DNA from: Haemophilus sputorum CCUG 13788
GTDB taxonomy: Bacteria; Pseudomonadota; Gammaproteobacteria; Enterobacterales; Pasteurellaceae
Reading direction: 5' to 3'
Length of the DNA stretch: 53,943 nt
Assembly: GCF_000238795.1 (NCBI RefSeq)
Contig: NZ_AFNK01000036.1
Span: forward strand, 1-53,943
The notes beneath the pieces were generated by a model. That model made no database searches, was not told where the DNA came from, and worked only from the letters and a program-made list of their open reading frames with translations. The position numbers were made by a program, and so were the translations under genes. Shown one piece after another: positions 44,274-52,731 of this stretch. The first letter of the stretch is position 1. Every line of letters starts with the position of its first letter.

Positions 44274-45719
44274 TTAAATCCGACAGATTATTTGCTGCTC
44301 ATAAACGGCATCATTCTCTAGCTTAATTCCATCTTCATTAAAATCAGCGGTATGTTTATGGGTAAATCTGACTTTTTCTGTCGCGCCCATTTTAAACCAT
44401 TCATATTCCGAATCAATATGACCAATATCAATAGCTCTATAACCTAATTCGGATAAATTATAGGCTAACACTTTTGCAGTTGGTCCAAGCATAAGTAATA
44501 TGAGACGATTTTCTGCATGCTGAATGATTGCTTGCTGAATTTGTTCGATGTAAGAATATGCATCTCTGGCAGGGCAAATAATTCGCTTAATGGAATGAGC
44601 ATTATCAAATAAGTCATTTCCCACTCCAGAACGCGAAGTCACCCCTTCAACAATCAATAAATCTTTATCTTGCCAAAGCTGTTTTAATTTCTCGAACCAA
44701 AGAGCAGACTGGGTTTTATCTTGCCAATCGATATAAGGGCGAGAGAGAAAAGTATTCGCATATTCACTCGCAGTACATACGTTCTCATAATAAAGAGAAT
44801 GATTGTTTAAATGAGTTCGCCAATAGCTTTGTGTCGAATCAATGTAAGGAGAAAGTGAATCAAACATCGGAGGCAAACAAATCAAGCGATTTTCATTGCT
44901 TTCCATGCGTAAAATATTTTCTAATTCTGCCGCTAATTTTGGATCATAATCTTGGTAAACAATCCAATTCCCTTTAATCAGGATAAATTCACCATCACCA
45001 AAACGAATCACTGAGCAAGGGTTTTGCAACATAAAATCCAAGGTTTCATCTACAGATTTCACCTTTATTTGACGAGGTAAAACTTTATGATTTGCCTGAG
45101 CAATTAGAGGTAACGTTTGGATAAGATTATCTATATCACAAAAATCACCTAATCGATGAGCCAACCAATAAGGTTTCTCGCTCGTCAATTTATTCAGCAT
45201 GTCCTTGATGAAAGCCTTACGAATCAAATACATCTGACAATGTGCAAGATTGTAATGTTCTATCCGTCGGAAAAGTGCCGAATTAAGTCGCCCTTCTCCC
45301 TGATAAATTTTATCATCCCAAAACTCATGCTGACGTGAACATTCTAGTAATGCAAGCTGATACTGAGAACCTGCTAGATAACCATTCACATATTCTTGCA
45401 ATGCACTAAAGTAATTTGGCGATAGCTGTAAATCTGCTTCCGCGACAATCGCAAATTCATTATCAGCAATCGTTTCATCTGCCGCTATTTTCCGCCAACA
45501 TTCAATATGTGAAAGCGTATTAGCGATTTCATCCACCGTGATTTCTCGATGTAAAATCGCTTTAGCTTTTGACAAATTAAATACCGTTTCACCACCAAAC
45601 TGAGAAACTAACTCAGATGAAACAGAAACGATAGGCGTATAATTGCAGCCATCTGCTTGAGCCAAGAAATGAGCAAGTTCAGTTTTCTGACTTGGCAGAT
45701 AAATCACAAATCCTTTCAT
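44274..45719 (-). CDS. Two-domain glycosyltransferase: GT25-like plus DUF1792/GT-D-like
   Basis: 481 residues, cytoplasmic, no signal. Residues 1-200 look like family 25 LPS glycosyltransferases: start FVIYLPS, then EITVDEIANTLSHIECW (acceptor-side signature) and AEADLQLS (93-100) where the usual motif is Glu-Asp-Asp. Residues 225-475 resemble the DUF1792 glycosyltransferases (GT-D fold), with the hallmark IRFGDGE (238-244) followed by GVGNDLF. Such fusions would add two sugars, or one sugar with two functions, to lipooligosaccharide or a surface protein. No neighbouring sugar-synthesis genes reveal the acceptor. Confidence 0.75.
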   Translation of the reverse strand: MKGFVIYLPSQKTELAHFLAQADGCNYTPIVSVSSELVSQFGGETVFNLSKAKAILHREITVDEIANTLSHIECWRKIAADETIADNEFAIVAEADLQLSPNYFSALQEYVNGYLAGSQYQLALLECSRQHEFWDDKIYQGEGRLNSALFRRIEHYNLAHCQMYLIRKAFIKDMLNKLTSEKPYWLAHRLGDFCDIDNLIQTLPLIAQANHKVLPRQIKVKSVDETLDFMLQNPCSVIRFGDGEFILIKGNWIVYQDYDPKLAAELENILRMESNENRLICLPPMFDSLSPYIDSTQSYWRTHLNNHSLYYENVCTASEYANTFLSRPYIDWQDKTQSALWFEKLKQLWQDKDLLIVEGVTSRSGVGNDLFDNAHSIKRIICPARDAYSYIEQIQQAIIQHAENRLILLMLGPTAKVLAYNLSELGYRAIDIGHIDSEYEWFKMGATEKVRFTHKHTADFNEDGIKLENDAVYEQQIICRI

Positions 45720-45738
45720 AGATTCTATTCACTTGATA

Positions 45739-45763
45739 ATAAAAAGCCCCATAAAGGGGCTAT
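45739..45763 (-). terminator. Terminator of glyS
   Basis: AGCCCC (45745-45750) and GGGGCT (45756-45761) with a 5-nt loop and a T run on the minus strand. Confidence 0.85.
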
Positions 45764-45769
45764 TTGAGA

Positions 45770-47836
45770 TTATTGCAATAGCGAAATATCCGCCACTTGT
45801 AGGAACAAGCCTTGTAACGTGTTTAAAATCGCTAAGCGGTTTTGGCGTAATGCTGGATCTTCAGCATTTACCATTACGTTATCAAAGAAACTGTCTACCG
45901 GTGCGCGTAAGTTCGCTAATTTATCTAATACTGCGGTGTAATCGCCTTTTGCAATAAGCGGTTGTACTTCAGTGCGTAATGCAAGTACCGCTTCAGCAAG
46001 GGCTTTTTCTGCTGGCTCTACGCAAGCGGTCAAATTAATCTTGCCAATTGCAGCATCCGCTTTGGCTAAGATATTGCTTACACGTTTGTTTGCTGCCGCT
46101 AACGCTTCTGCTGAATCTAAAGTACGGAAGTGTGAAACCGCACGCACACGCGCATCAAAATCAGCAGGGCGAGTTGGACGACGCGCCAATACCGCTTGAA
46201 TCACATCCACTGCGATACCTTCATCTTGATACCACGCACGGAAACGACCAAGCATGAAGTCCACCACATCAGCAACCACATTTTGATTCGTGAGTTTATC
46301 ACCGAAAAGTGCGGCTGATTTTTTCACTAAATCTTCTAAATCCAGCGGCAAGTTTTTCTCTACGATAATACGTAACGCACCTAATGCTGCACGACGTAAT
46401 GCAAATGGGTCTGCGCTGCCTTTTGGTGCTTGGCCGATACCGAAGATACCCGTTAAGGTGTCAAATTTATCCGCTAAAGCGACCGCACTTGCAACAAGTG
46501 ATTTTGGTAATTCATCACCCGCAAAGCGTGGCATATACTGTTCGTTTAACGCCACCGCAACTTCTTCATCTTCACCATCATGACGAGCATAGTGCATACC
46601 CATTACGCCTTGTGTATCGGTGAATTCGAATACCATGTTGGTCATTAAGTCACATTTTGACAGCAATCCCGCACGTTTTGCTTTCGCTTCGTCTGCACCG
46701 ATTTGTTTTGCAATTTCACCTGCCAGTTGCTCAATACGGTCAGTTTTGTCTTTCAATGTACCCAGTTGTTGTTGGAACAACACGGTTTCTAAACGCGGTA
46801 AACGATCAACCAGTTTTTGTTTTAAGTCGGTTTTGAAGAAGAATTCCGCATCGGTTAAACGTGGACGAACCACTTTTTCATTCCCCTCGATAATCGCGGT
46901 TGGATCTTCTGGGTTGATGTTCGATACGAAAATAAAGTGCGGTAATAATTTGCCGTCTTTGTCATAAATTGGGAAATATTTTTGGTCGCCTTTCATAGTG
47001 TAAACCAAGGCTTCCGCAGGCACGGCTAAGAAACGTTCTTCAAATTTTGCCGCTAAAACATTTGGATATTCCACCAACGAAGTCACTTCTTCAAGCAGGC
47101 TTTCTTCAATATCAGCCACGCCGCCAAGTGCAGTCGCTTTGGCTTGAGATTTTGCAAGGATTTCTGCTTTACGCTCGTTGAAATCGGCTACCACAGATCC
47201 TTTTTCACGCAATAATTGCGGATATTGGTCGGCATGTTGAATTTCAAATTCTTTTTCACCTAAGAAACGGTGACCGCGGATGGTGCGTGCGCTTGCTACA
47301 CCTAAAATTTCACCTTCAATTAACTCATCACCCAATAACATAGTTACGGTGTGAACCGGACGGATAAACTGCACGGTTTTGTCAGCCCAACGCATTGGTT
47401 TTGGAATTGGCAATTTCGCCAACGCATTTGCCACAATGTCGTTAAGTAAGTTTTTGGTTGGCTGCCCCTCAATTTTTGCACGATGAACTAACCATTCACC
47501 TTTATCAGTTGAAATGCGTTCTGCTTGCTCAACGGTAATACCACAACCGCGCGCCCAGCCTTCAGCTGCTTTTGTTGGTTTACCTTCCGCATCAAAGGCT
47601 GCAGACACTGCAGGTCCGCGTTTTTCGATTTCTTTGCTTGGTTGCTGTGTGGCTAAGTTCAACACTTTCACCGCCAAACGACGCGGTGCCGCAAACCATT
47701 CGATCTTGTCGAATGATAAACCCGCTTGGTTTAACTCCGCTTCAACGTTATCCGCAAAAGAGGTCGCTAATGTTTTGAGAGCTTTTGGTGGCAGCTCTTC
47801 CGTGCCGATTTCTACTAGGAAGTTTTGGGTTGTCAT
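45770..47836 (-). CDS. glyS: Glycyl-tRNA synthetase beta subunit
   Basis: 688 residues, matching bacterial GlyS. It begins [20 protein letters not shown] and contains GAARGCG-like and DALRRAALG-type blocks ([16 protein letters not shown], about residues 470-485). The beta subunit binds tRNA-Gly and is required with GlyQ for aminoacylation. It is separated from glyQ by about 3.7 kb holding six genes and a repeat element. A Hin-type USS core lies within it (46482-46490). Confidence 0.96.
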   Translation of the reverse strand: MTTQNFLVEIGTEELPPKALKTLATSFADNVEAELNQAGLSFDKIEWFAAPRRLAVKVLNLATQQPSKEIEKRGPAVSAAFDAEGKPTKAAEGWARGCGITVEQAERISTDKGEWLVHRAKIEGQPTKNLLNDIVANALAKLPIPKPMRWADKTVQFIRPVHTVTMLLGDELIEGEILGVASARTIRGHRFLGEKEFEIQHADQYPQLLREKGSVVADFNERKAEILAKSQAKATALGGVADIEESLLEEVTSLVEYPNVLAAKFEERFLAVPAEALVYTMKGDQKYFPIYDKDGKLLPHFIFVSNINPEDPTAIIEGNEKVVRPRLTDAEFFFKTDLKQKLVDRLPRLETVLFQQQLGTLKDKTDRIEQLAGEIAKQIGADEAKAKRAGLLSKCDLMTNMVFEFTDTQGVMGMHYARHDGEDEEVAVALNEQYMPRFAGDELPKSLVASAVALADKFDTLTGIFGIGQAPKGSADPFALRRAALGALRIIVEKNLPLDLEDLVKKSAALFGDKLTNQNVVADVVDFMLGRFRAWYQDEGIAVDVIQAVLARRPTRPADFDARVRAVSHFRTLDSAEALAAANKRVSNILAKADAAIGKINLTACVEPAEKALAEAVLALRTEVQPLIAKGDYTAVLDKLANLRAPVDSFFDNVMVNAEDPALRQNRLAILNTLQGLFLQVADISLLQ
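46482..46490 (-). repeat. Hin-type uptake core (AAGTGCGGT) in glyS
   Basis: ACCGCACTT on the plus strand, a perfect H. influenzae-type USS core in a window otherwise dominated by the Apl-type core. Confidence 0.8.
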
Positions 47837-47896
47837 TTTGTTTCTCTTATTTAAAAATTCTGTAGATTTAAATTCTTATTTTCTTCGTTATTACTT

Positions 47897-48095
47897 CTGC
47901 CAAATCTCCCCTACCCCTCTTTGCTAAAGAGGGGATTGGATCTTTGGAGAGTTAAATATTTACGTCCTACTTTAACGTTTTTTGAAAGCAGATAATTTAA
48001 TCTTTATTGACATTAAAATGTAAATGAGTCAGTTACTATCAATTTACTAAAGAATTCCCCTCTTTAGCAAAGAGGGGTTAGGGGAGATTTGGCAG
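47897..48095. mobile_element. MITE-like 199-bp inverted-repeat element
   Basis: Terminal inverted repeats of about 41-43 bp: the left arm (47897-47937, from CTGCCAAATCTCCCC) and the right arm (48053-48095, to GGGGAGATTTGGCAG) match except for short indels. Each arm contains its own hairpin CCCCTCTTT-gct-AAAGAGGGG (or its complement). The AT-rich core has no gene. It starts 20 nt beyond the DUF559 gene stop. Target duplications are not obvious. Confidence 0.75.
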
Positions 48096-48115
48096 ATGTT
48101 AATCCAACCTCATAC

Positions 48116-48481
48116 TCAATCAGCCCTTACATTCTCTAAAAATAAATAAATTTGCTCGACTACCGCTTCAATTTCACACATGACTTCATCATTACTAAAT
48201 CGCATCACCGTAAAACCAAGTGAATTTAATTCTGCATCTCGCAATGCGTCTTTTTCCTGATAATCAGGTTCATAGTGCTGACTACCGTCCAATTCGATAA
48301 TCAACTTTGCTTTTGCACAATAAAAATCAACGATATAACTTAAAAGTGGCTTTTGTCGATTAAATCGAAAACTTAATAATTGATCTCGATTGATGCGTTG
48401 CCATAGCTTTCTTTCCGCATCCGTTTGATCCACTCGCAATTTTTGCGAATTCTCTTTTAAGTATTTTTCATAGGGTTGCAT
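48116..48481 (-). CDS. DUF559 PD-(D/E)XK nuclease-like protein
   Basis: 121 residues. The DUF559 core is clear: ERKLWQRIN at the N-terminus, then YIVDFYCAKAKLIIELDGSQ (residues 49-68) with Asp52, Glu63 and Asp65 in the restriction-endonuclease-like fold, and VMRFSNDEV. It is related to Vsr-type repair nucleases, but the biological function is unknown. It starts 5 nt after the phosphatase stop and ends beside an inverted-repeat element. No methyltransferase gene is adjacent. Confidence 0.82.
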   Translation of the reverse strand: MQPYEKYLKENSQKLRVDQTDAERKLWQRINRDQLLSFRFNRQKPLLSYIVDFYCAKAKLIIELDGSQHYEPDYQEKDALRDAELNSLGFTVMRFSNDEVMCEIEAVVEQIYLFLENVRAD

Positions 48482-48486
48482 GAACG

Positions 48487-49752
48487 CTATTTCTTACCGT
48501 TCTCAATCCCTTCACTCAACACCTTTTTAAACTGCTCATAATCACAAAAACCATGTTCATCTTTTTCACAGCCCTTGAGGGTTAATGCCGTTTGGTTTGG
48601 TGGTGTCGCTAAACTTAATGGCGTGATATTAATCAGCTGTTCAGTGGTTTGATAAACATAATCCAACTTAAATTTGAGCTTACCACTTGGTTTATGTTTC
48701 CACACTTCAAATAGTAACTTGCCACCGATTGGGATATTTTCCAATGAATCATCTAATTCATAAGGTTCAACACCTAGTGCTGCAAGCAGGGCAACAATAT
48801 TAGAATCGTGTCCAACCAATAAGTTAATTTTGTTTTCACTATTTAGCTGTTGCTGAATAAATGCCAATAGCGGGTATGATGCATTTTGTGCTAACGCTTC
48901 GTTATTTTTAAATAATGTGCGGTAATATTCGTTTTTAATTTCGTTAATTGCACGCCATTTTTCTTGGCTATCCACTCGGCCGTTTGCGATTTCTGAATCA
49001 GGTTTACCCACATAATGTGCGAGCAATAATGCACTGACAATTTTCTTCCCGGTGCTGATAGAACCAGTAATCTTGACCGACTTGCCGTCTTTAATACTAT
49101 ATTCACCGACTTTTCCACCTAAATCACACTCGCCTTTTTGCAAGCAGTTTGGTGAGTTTTTGTAATCGATGATTTCACTTAATAGCGCATAATTTGGTGC
49201 TAATTTTTGCTGTAAAGCGGTTAAATCAACATTATTTTTTGCAGATTCAATCAAGGCTTGACTTGGATTATGCGCCTGCGTATTAAAAATTGGATCTTTT
49301 TCTGAACCAATTTTACCGTGATGTTGCAGTTGAACATTACAGCCCGCAAATGCACCAGAAACAATCGCTTGCCCTGTTGCAATGGTGCGTTGCACACCAT
49401 TCGCATAAGCGAAAATACCTTCGCCCGATGCACAACGTTCTGTTGTTAGTAACCCTTTATCTGCAAGCCATTGACCTAAATACTGTCCGAAATAGGTTTC
49501 TAGCACCGTCCCTTTTGCAGTGAGATAGCCAGATGGTACATTCCATTTTGCCCATTCATAAGGGGAATATTTCGCCATTTCTTGCGGATCTTTTTCCACT
49601 GGTGAACGCAATCCGTGTCGGCTGAAAATCAATACTTTCTCTAATTCATAATCAGAACTTGAGGAAGTTTGACCATTTTCTGTTGCAAACGCACTACTTG
49701 CTAAAGCTGAGCCAAGCAAAAGTGCGGTGAATTTTAGGGTTATTTTTTTCAT
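48487..49752 (-). CDS. agp: Histidine acid phosphatase, Agp-like glucose-1-phosphatase
   Basis: 421 residues with a signal peptide (cleavage near AFAT), so periplasmic. The catalytic motif SRHGLRSP (His46) and the proton-donor motif VGHDSN are both intact. Similarity to E. coli Agp is high around YANGVQRTIATGQAIVSGAFAGC and GKLLFEVW. It probably releases phosphate and glucose from glucose-1-phosphate; phytase-type activity is the alternative. A Hin-type USS core (49720-49728) lies in the signal-peptide region. Confidence 0.88.
   Translation of the reverse strand: MKKITLKFTALLLGSALASSAFATENGQTSSSSDYELEKVLIFSRHGLRSPVEKDPQEMAKYSPYEWAKWNVPSGYLTAKGTVLETYFGQYLGQWLADKGLLTTERCASGEGIFAYANGVQRTIATGQAIVSGAFAGCNVQLQHHGKIGSEKDPIFNTQAHNPSQALIESAKNNVDLTALQQKLAPNYALLSEIIDYKNSPNCLQKGECDLGGKVGEYSIKDGKSVKITGSISTGKKIVSALLLAHYVGKPDSEIANGRVDSQEKWRAINEIKNEYYRTLFKNNEALAQNASYPLLAFIQQQLNSENKINLLVGHDSNIVALLAALGVEPYELDDSLENIPIGGKLLFEVWKHKPSGKLKFKLDYVYQTTEQLINITPLSLATPPNQTALTLKGCEKDEHGFCDYEQFKKVLSEGIENGKK
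49720..49728 (+). repeat. Hin-type uptake core in agp
   Basis: Perfect AAGTGCGGT followed by GAATTTT. Confidence 0.8.
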
Positions 49753-49761
49753 ATTCGAGAC

Positions 49762-50208
49762 CTAATCATTTAATGTTGAAATTGAGCTATAAAAATTCAA
49801 GGCATATTTGGTGCCGTAAACTAACACCATAAATACTGCAACAATATTGACTACCGCAAAAAAGATTAGTTGTTTACTGTTGCTCTCCACCCAGAGCATT
49901 TTAAATAATGCGAGCGTACCAATATTTTCATCAAGTTCGCTCTCTCCGCTTAGTGTTCTTAAGATTTTCAGCATCTTGCGTACAAAAGCGACAGTATTTA
50001 TTGCCATGACGCTGAGTGCAATAAATCCTGAAGCCAAACTTAAAAACAGCACTAGCACATTACTCCACGCCCAATGTGTCCAATTCAGCTCAGAATACAT
50101 AAATAACGCGAGTGATAAAAACAACACAGCGGGTGTTAAATTTCGCAAAAACATTAAATAGTCATCACCAATTCTAAATAAAAATTGCAAAAAACTGACT
50201 TTCTTCAT
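49762..50208 (-). CDS. Small membrane protein of unknown function
   Basis: 148 residues with three or four hydrophobic helices (about residues 24-40, 48-72 and 113-132), an amphipathic N-terminus and a cytoplasmic-looking loop (KMLKILRTLSGESELDENIG). I do not recognise the family. It begins at the lipoprotein stop (50208) and ends 9 nt before agp, so it belongs to the same run. Confidence 0.6.
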   Translation of the reverse strand: MKKVSFLQFLFRIGDDYLMFLRNLTPAVLFLSLALFMYSELNWTHWAWSNVLVLFLSLASGFIALSVMAINTVAFVRKMLKILRTLSGESELDENIGTLALFKMLWVESNSKQLIFFAVVNIVAVFMVLVYGTKYALNFYSSISTLND

Positions 50209-50588
50209 TACTTACGAATTTTCCAACTTTTCTTGGTTTTCATTAAACGCACTTTGCCGTCTTTGGAGACATAGCCGCCTTTGACTACCTCTAAAATCGT
50301 GTTTTCAGGCAAATCAGAAGCAAACACTTCAACCTGTTGCTTATCTTCCGAAAGAATGCCATAAACCGCTTGAGTTTTATTGGCGGGATCGTCTAACTTA
50401 ATTTCCGCTACATCAAACACTTGTACGCAAGCTTTTTTCAAATAAGAATAAGACTGACCCGCACTGGGTAAGCAACCGTGAGCATCGGTTTCCCCGCCCA
50501 CGGTTGGTATTTCAGCTTGCGGTTGTGCATTGCTACAAGCGGTCAAAATCATCGCTGAAGTTGCAAAGGCTAACGCTTTTTTCATCAT
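50208..50588 (-). CDS. Small lipoprotein with two conserved Cys
   Basis: 126 residues. The signal ends MILTAC with lipidated Cys18. The mature part contains CLPSAGQSYSYLKKACVQVF, with a Cys pair likely to form a disulfide, and a short beta-rich region. Two adjacent ATG codons are possible starts; the first overlaps the upstream stop as ATGA. Function unknown. It follows a glutaredoxin-like gene, which fits a redox-linked periplasmic partner only weakly. Confidence 0.72.
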   Translation of the reverse strand: MMKKALAFATSAMILTACSNAQPQAEIPTVGGETDAHGCLPSAGQSYSYLKKACVQVFDVAEIKLDDPANKTQAVYGILSEDKQQVEVFASDLPENTILEVVKGGYVSKDGKVRLMKTKKSWKIRK

Positions 50589-50848
50589 TTTAGAAAAATC
50601 TCTTTTAATTTGGATTCATCTAAAATAACACGATCATCATCTAACAATAATGCCGGAAAGCCTGCATAGCCTTGCGCTTTGGCATTATCAAATGCTGGGT
50701 GACGATCACGCAAACGCAACCATTGTTTCAAATTTGGAATAGAAGATAAGACTTCCACAGCCTCATAATCCACGCCTAGGCGTTTTAATTCCGCCACAAA
50801 TGGCGCTGTATCAGGGCAATCTGCCGCATAATAGAGAATGGGTTTCAT
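50585..50848 (-). CDS. Glutaredoxin-like protein
   Basis: 87 residues, thioredoxin fold of glutaredoxin size. The active-site position reads CPDT (Cys11) in place of CPYC, so only a monothiol mechanism is possible. A cis-Pro motif GFPALLL lies near residue 65. It overlaps the upstream gene by one base and the downstream lipoprotein by four, so it is co-transcribed. Confidence 0.78.
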   Translation of the reverse strand: MKPILYYAADCPDTAPFVAELKRLGVDYEAVEVLSSIPNLKQWLRLRDRHPAFDNAKAQGYAGFPALLLDDDRVILDESKLKEIFLK

Positions 50849-51501
50849 TATTCACCTCCTTGTTCTGCTGCCGCGGTTGGGTTTAATGTCGGTTCGCCAA
50901 TTTTTGTCAAACGGTTACGATCACGATGTTCAAATGGTGCATCATAATTTGGGATAATCATGGTTGTGGTTTGATCATATGACCAAGTGCCATCATCATG
51001 GAATTTCACCGTCATTTCAAAACTTTCCGTGGTAAATGAACGTTCTAAAAACGGATTCGAAATGATGCCGTTTGTTAATGAACCGCGTACCGCTTTTACC
51101 GTAAACTCTTTCGCATCCGCCGGTGCATTACCGACTGCAATAAACGCTTGACCGCGTGGAATGCTACCCGTTAACAAAATATTGCCAGTTTCAGGTTCCC
51201 ATAACCAGTAACCGACTTGATCATGGAAGGTTTCTACCTCGCCCGGTTGTACAATATGAGCGTGATAACGCAATCCATAATAGAGTTGCGGACCATTAGT
51301 TTGACCATCTGTCGGATGGGCTTCATAACGTTCGATATAAGGATCTTTTTCTGGCCCTTCTGCTTTCGGGTTGATATCCACACCACGCTTACCTTCCCAA
51401 ACACCTGCTAATCTAGCCAATGGGCCTAAATTCGCGAGTGTATTAGGATCAGTTTCTGCTTCCGTGTAGATATCGTCGGGGTATTGAAAATCTTTCATCA
51501 T
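50848..51501 (-). CDS. FABP-like/nitrobindin-type beta-barrel protein
   Basis: 217 residues, no signal. The GxWxG motif LAGVWEGKRGVD (about residues 31-42) and WLWEPETGNILLTGSIPRGQ (about residues 97-116) are typical of the heme-binding-like 10-stranded barrel family (DUF1794/nitrobindin). Members bind heme or small hydrophobic ligands. It shares an operon with the glutaredoxin-like gene and downstream genes. Its start is preceded by AAGGAGAAA. Confidence 0.75.
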   Translation of the reverse strand: MMKDFQYPDDIYTEAETDPNTLANLGPLARLAGVWEGKRGVDINPKAEGPEKDPYIERYEAHPTDGQTNGPQLYYGLRYHAHIVQPGEVETFHDQVGYWLWEPETGNILLTGSIPRGQAFIAVGNAPADAKEFTVKAVRGSLTNGIISNPFLERSFTTESFEMTVKFHDDGTWSYDQTTTMIIPNYDAPFEHRDRNRLTKIGEPTLNPTAAAEQGGE

Positions 51502-51531
51502 TTTCTCCTTATATCGTTGTGTTAATGCTTA

Positions 51532-51540
51532 AAGTGCGGT
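51532..51540 (+). repeat. Hin-type uptake core after glyQ
   Basis: Perfect AAGTGCGGT followed by CGTTTTTC, in the gap between glyQ and the barrel-protein gene. Confidence 0.85.
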
Positions 51541-51551
51541 CGTTTTTCGCT

Positions 51552-52460
51552 TTATTTTTTACAACCAGGGAAACCTAAGGCTTCACGGCTCGCATAGTAC
51601 GCTTCCGCCACGCCTTTAGTTAATGCACGAATGCGTAAAATATAGCGCTGACGCTCTGTGACCGAAATCGCCTTACGTGCATCTAACAAGTTGAAGCTGT
51701 GTGCGGCTTTTAAAATGCGCTCGTAAGCCGGTAATGGTAACGGACGTTCTAATTCTAATAAACTTTTCGCTTCTTTTTCGTATTGATCGAAGCAGTAGAA
51801 TAAGAAATCGGTATCTGCGTATTCAAAGTTATAAGTTGATTGCTCTACTTCATTTTGATGGAATACATCGCCATAAGTCGTTTTGCCCAGCGGGCCGTCA
51901 GACCAAACTAAGTCATACACAGAATCCACACCTTGAATGTACATCGCTAAACGCTCTAAACCATAGGTCACTTCACCTGTTACGGGTTTACATTCTAAGC
52001 CACCCACTTGTTGGAAATAAGTAAATTGGGTCACTTCCATACCGTTTAACCACACTTCCCAGCCTAACCCCCAAGCCCCTAAGGTTGGGTTTTCCCAGTT
52101 ATCTTCCACGAAACGGATGTCGTTTTGCGTTGGATCAAAACCGAGCATTTCAAGGGAACCTAAATAGAGTTCTTGAATGTTGTCTGGAGACGGTTTAATC
52201 ACCACTTGGAATTGGTAGTAATGTTGTAAACGGTTTGGGTTTTCGCCATAACGACCATCGGTCGGACGACGTGAAGGTTGCACATAAGCAAATGCCATTG
52301 GCTCTGGGCCTAATGCGCGTAATGCAGTCATTGGGTGAGAAGTCCCTGCGCCCACTTCCATATCAAAAGGTTGAACAACAGTACAGCCTTGATTTGCCCA
52401 ATATTCTTGCAAGGCTAAAATCATGCCTTGGAATGTTTTTACGTTGAATTTTGTACTCAT
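51552..52460 (-). CDS. glyQ: Glycyl-tRNA synthetase alpha subunit
   Basis: 302 residues, standard GlyQ length. It begins [20 protein letters not shown] and contains the class II blocks [18 protein letters not shown] and [19 protein letters not shown]. It activates glycine with GlyS. The genes are not adjacent: GlyS is about 3.7 kb away. No Shine-Dalgarno sequence is seen before the ATG. A Hin-type USS core lies 12 nt downstream of its stop, another upstream of its start. Confidence 0.96.
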   Translation of the reverse strand: MSTKFNVKTFQGMILALQEYWANQGCTVVQPFDMEVGAGTSHPMTALRALGPEPMAFAYVQPSRRPTDGRYGENPNRLQHYYQFQVVIKPSPDNIQELYLGSLEMLGFDPTQNDIRFVEDNWENPTLGAWGLGWEVWLNGMEVTQFTYFQQVGGLECKPVTGEVTYGLERLAMYIQGVDSVYDLVWSDGPLGKTTYGDVFHQNEVEQSTYNFEYADTDFLFYCFDQYEKEAKSLLELERPLPLPAYERILKAAHSFNLLDARKAISVTERQRYILRIRALTKGVAEAYYASREALGFPGCKK

Positions 52461-52532
52461 AATTTTTTTAATAACAATGTGATGAAAAATACAGGCATTA
52501 TACTTGAAACTATAAGGCGGATAAAGGCGAAA

Positions 52533-52541
52533 AAGTGCGGT
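52533..52541 (+). repeat. Hin-type uptake core upstream of glyQ
   Basis: Perfect AAGTGCGGT followed by CAGAAAATC. Confidence 0.85.
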
Positions 52542-52642
52542 CAGAAAATCTTGGATCTTATATCACACCAAATTTTTCTGTTGTTGGCTAAAGTTAATCT
52601 AACTAAATTTAAAAGAGATTGATCAAAAGATAACGAGCATAA

Positions 52643-52702
52643 AAAATGAGAGTCTCTTTATTCTGACATATCCCTATGCTAAATAAAGAAAACTCTCATT
52701 TT
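52643..52702 (-). terminator. Long stem-loop terminator of the autotransporter gene
   Basis: AAAATGAGAGT/ACTCTCATTTT outer arms (52643-52653, 52692-52702) and an inner CTTTATT/AATAAAG pair, with T run on the minus strand. Confidence 0.8.
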
Positions 52703-52731
52703 GAACATTGCTGTTTACTTAAATACGTTGC

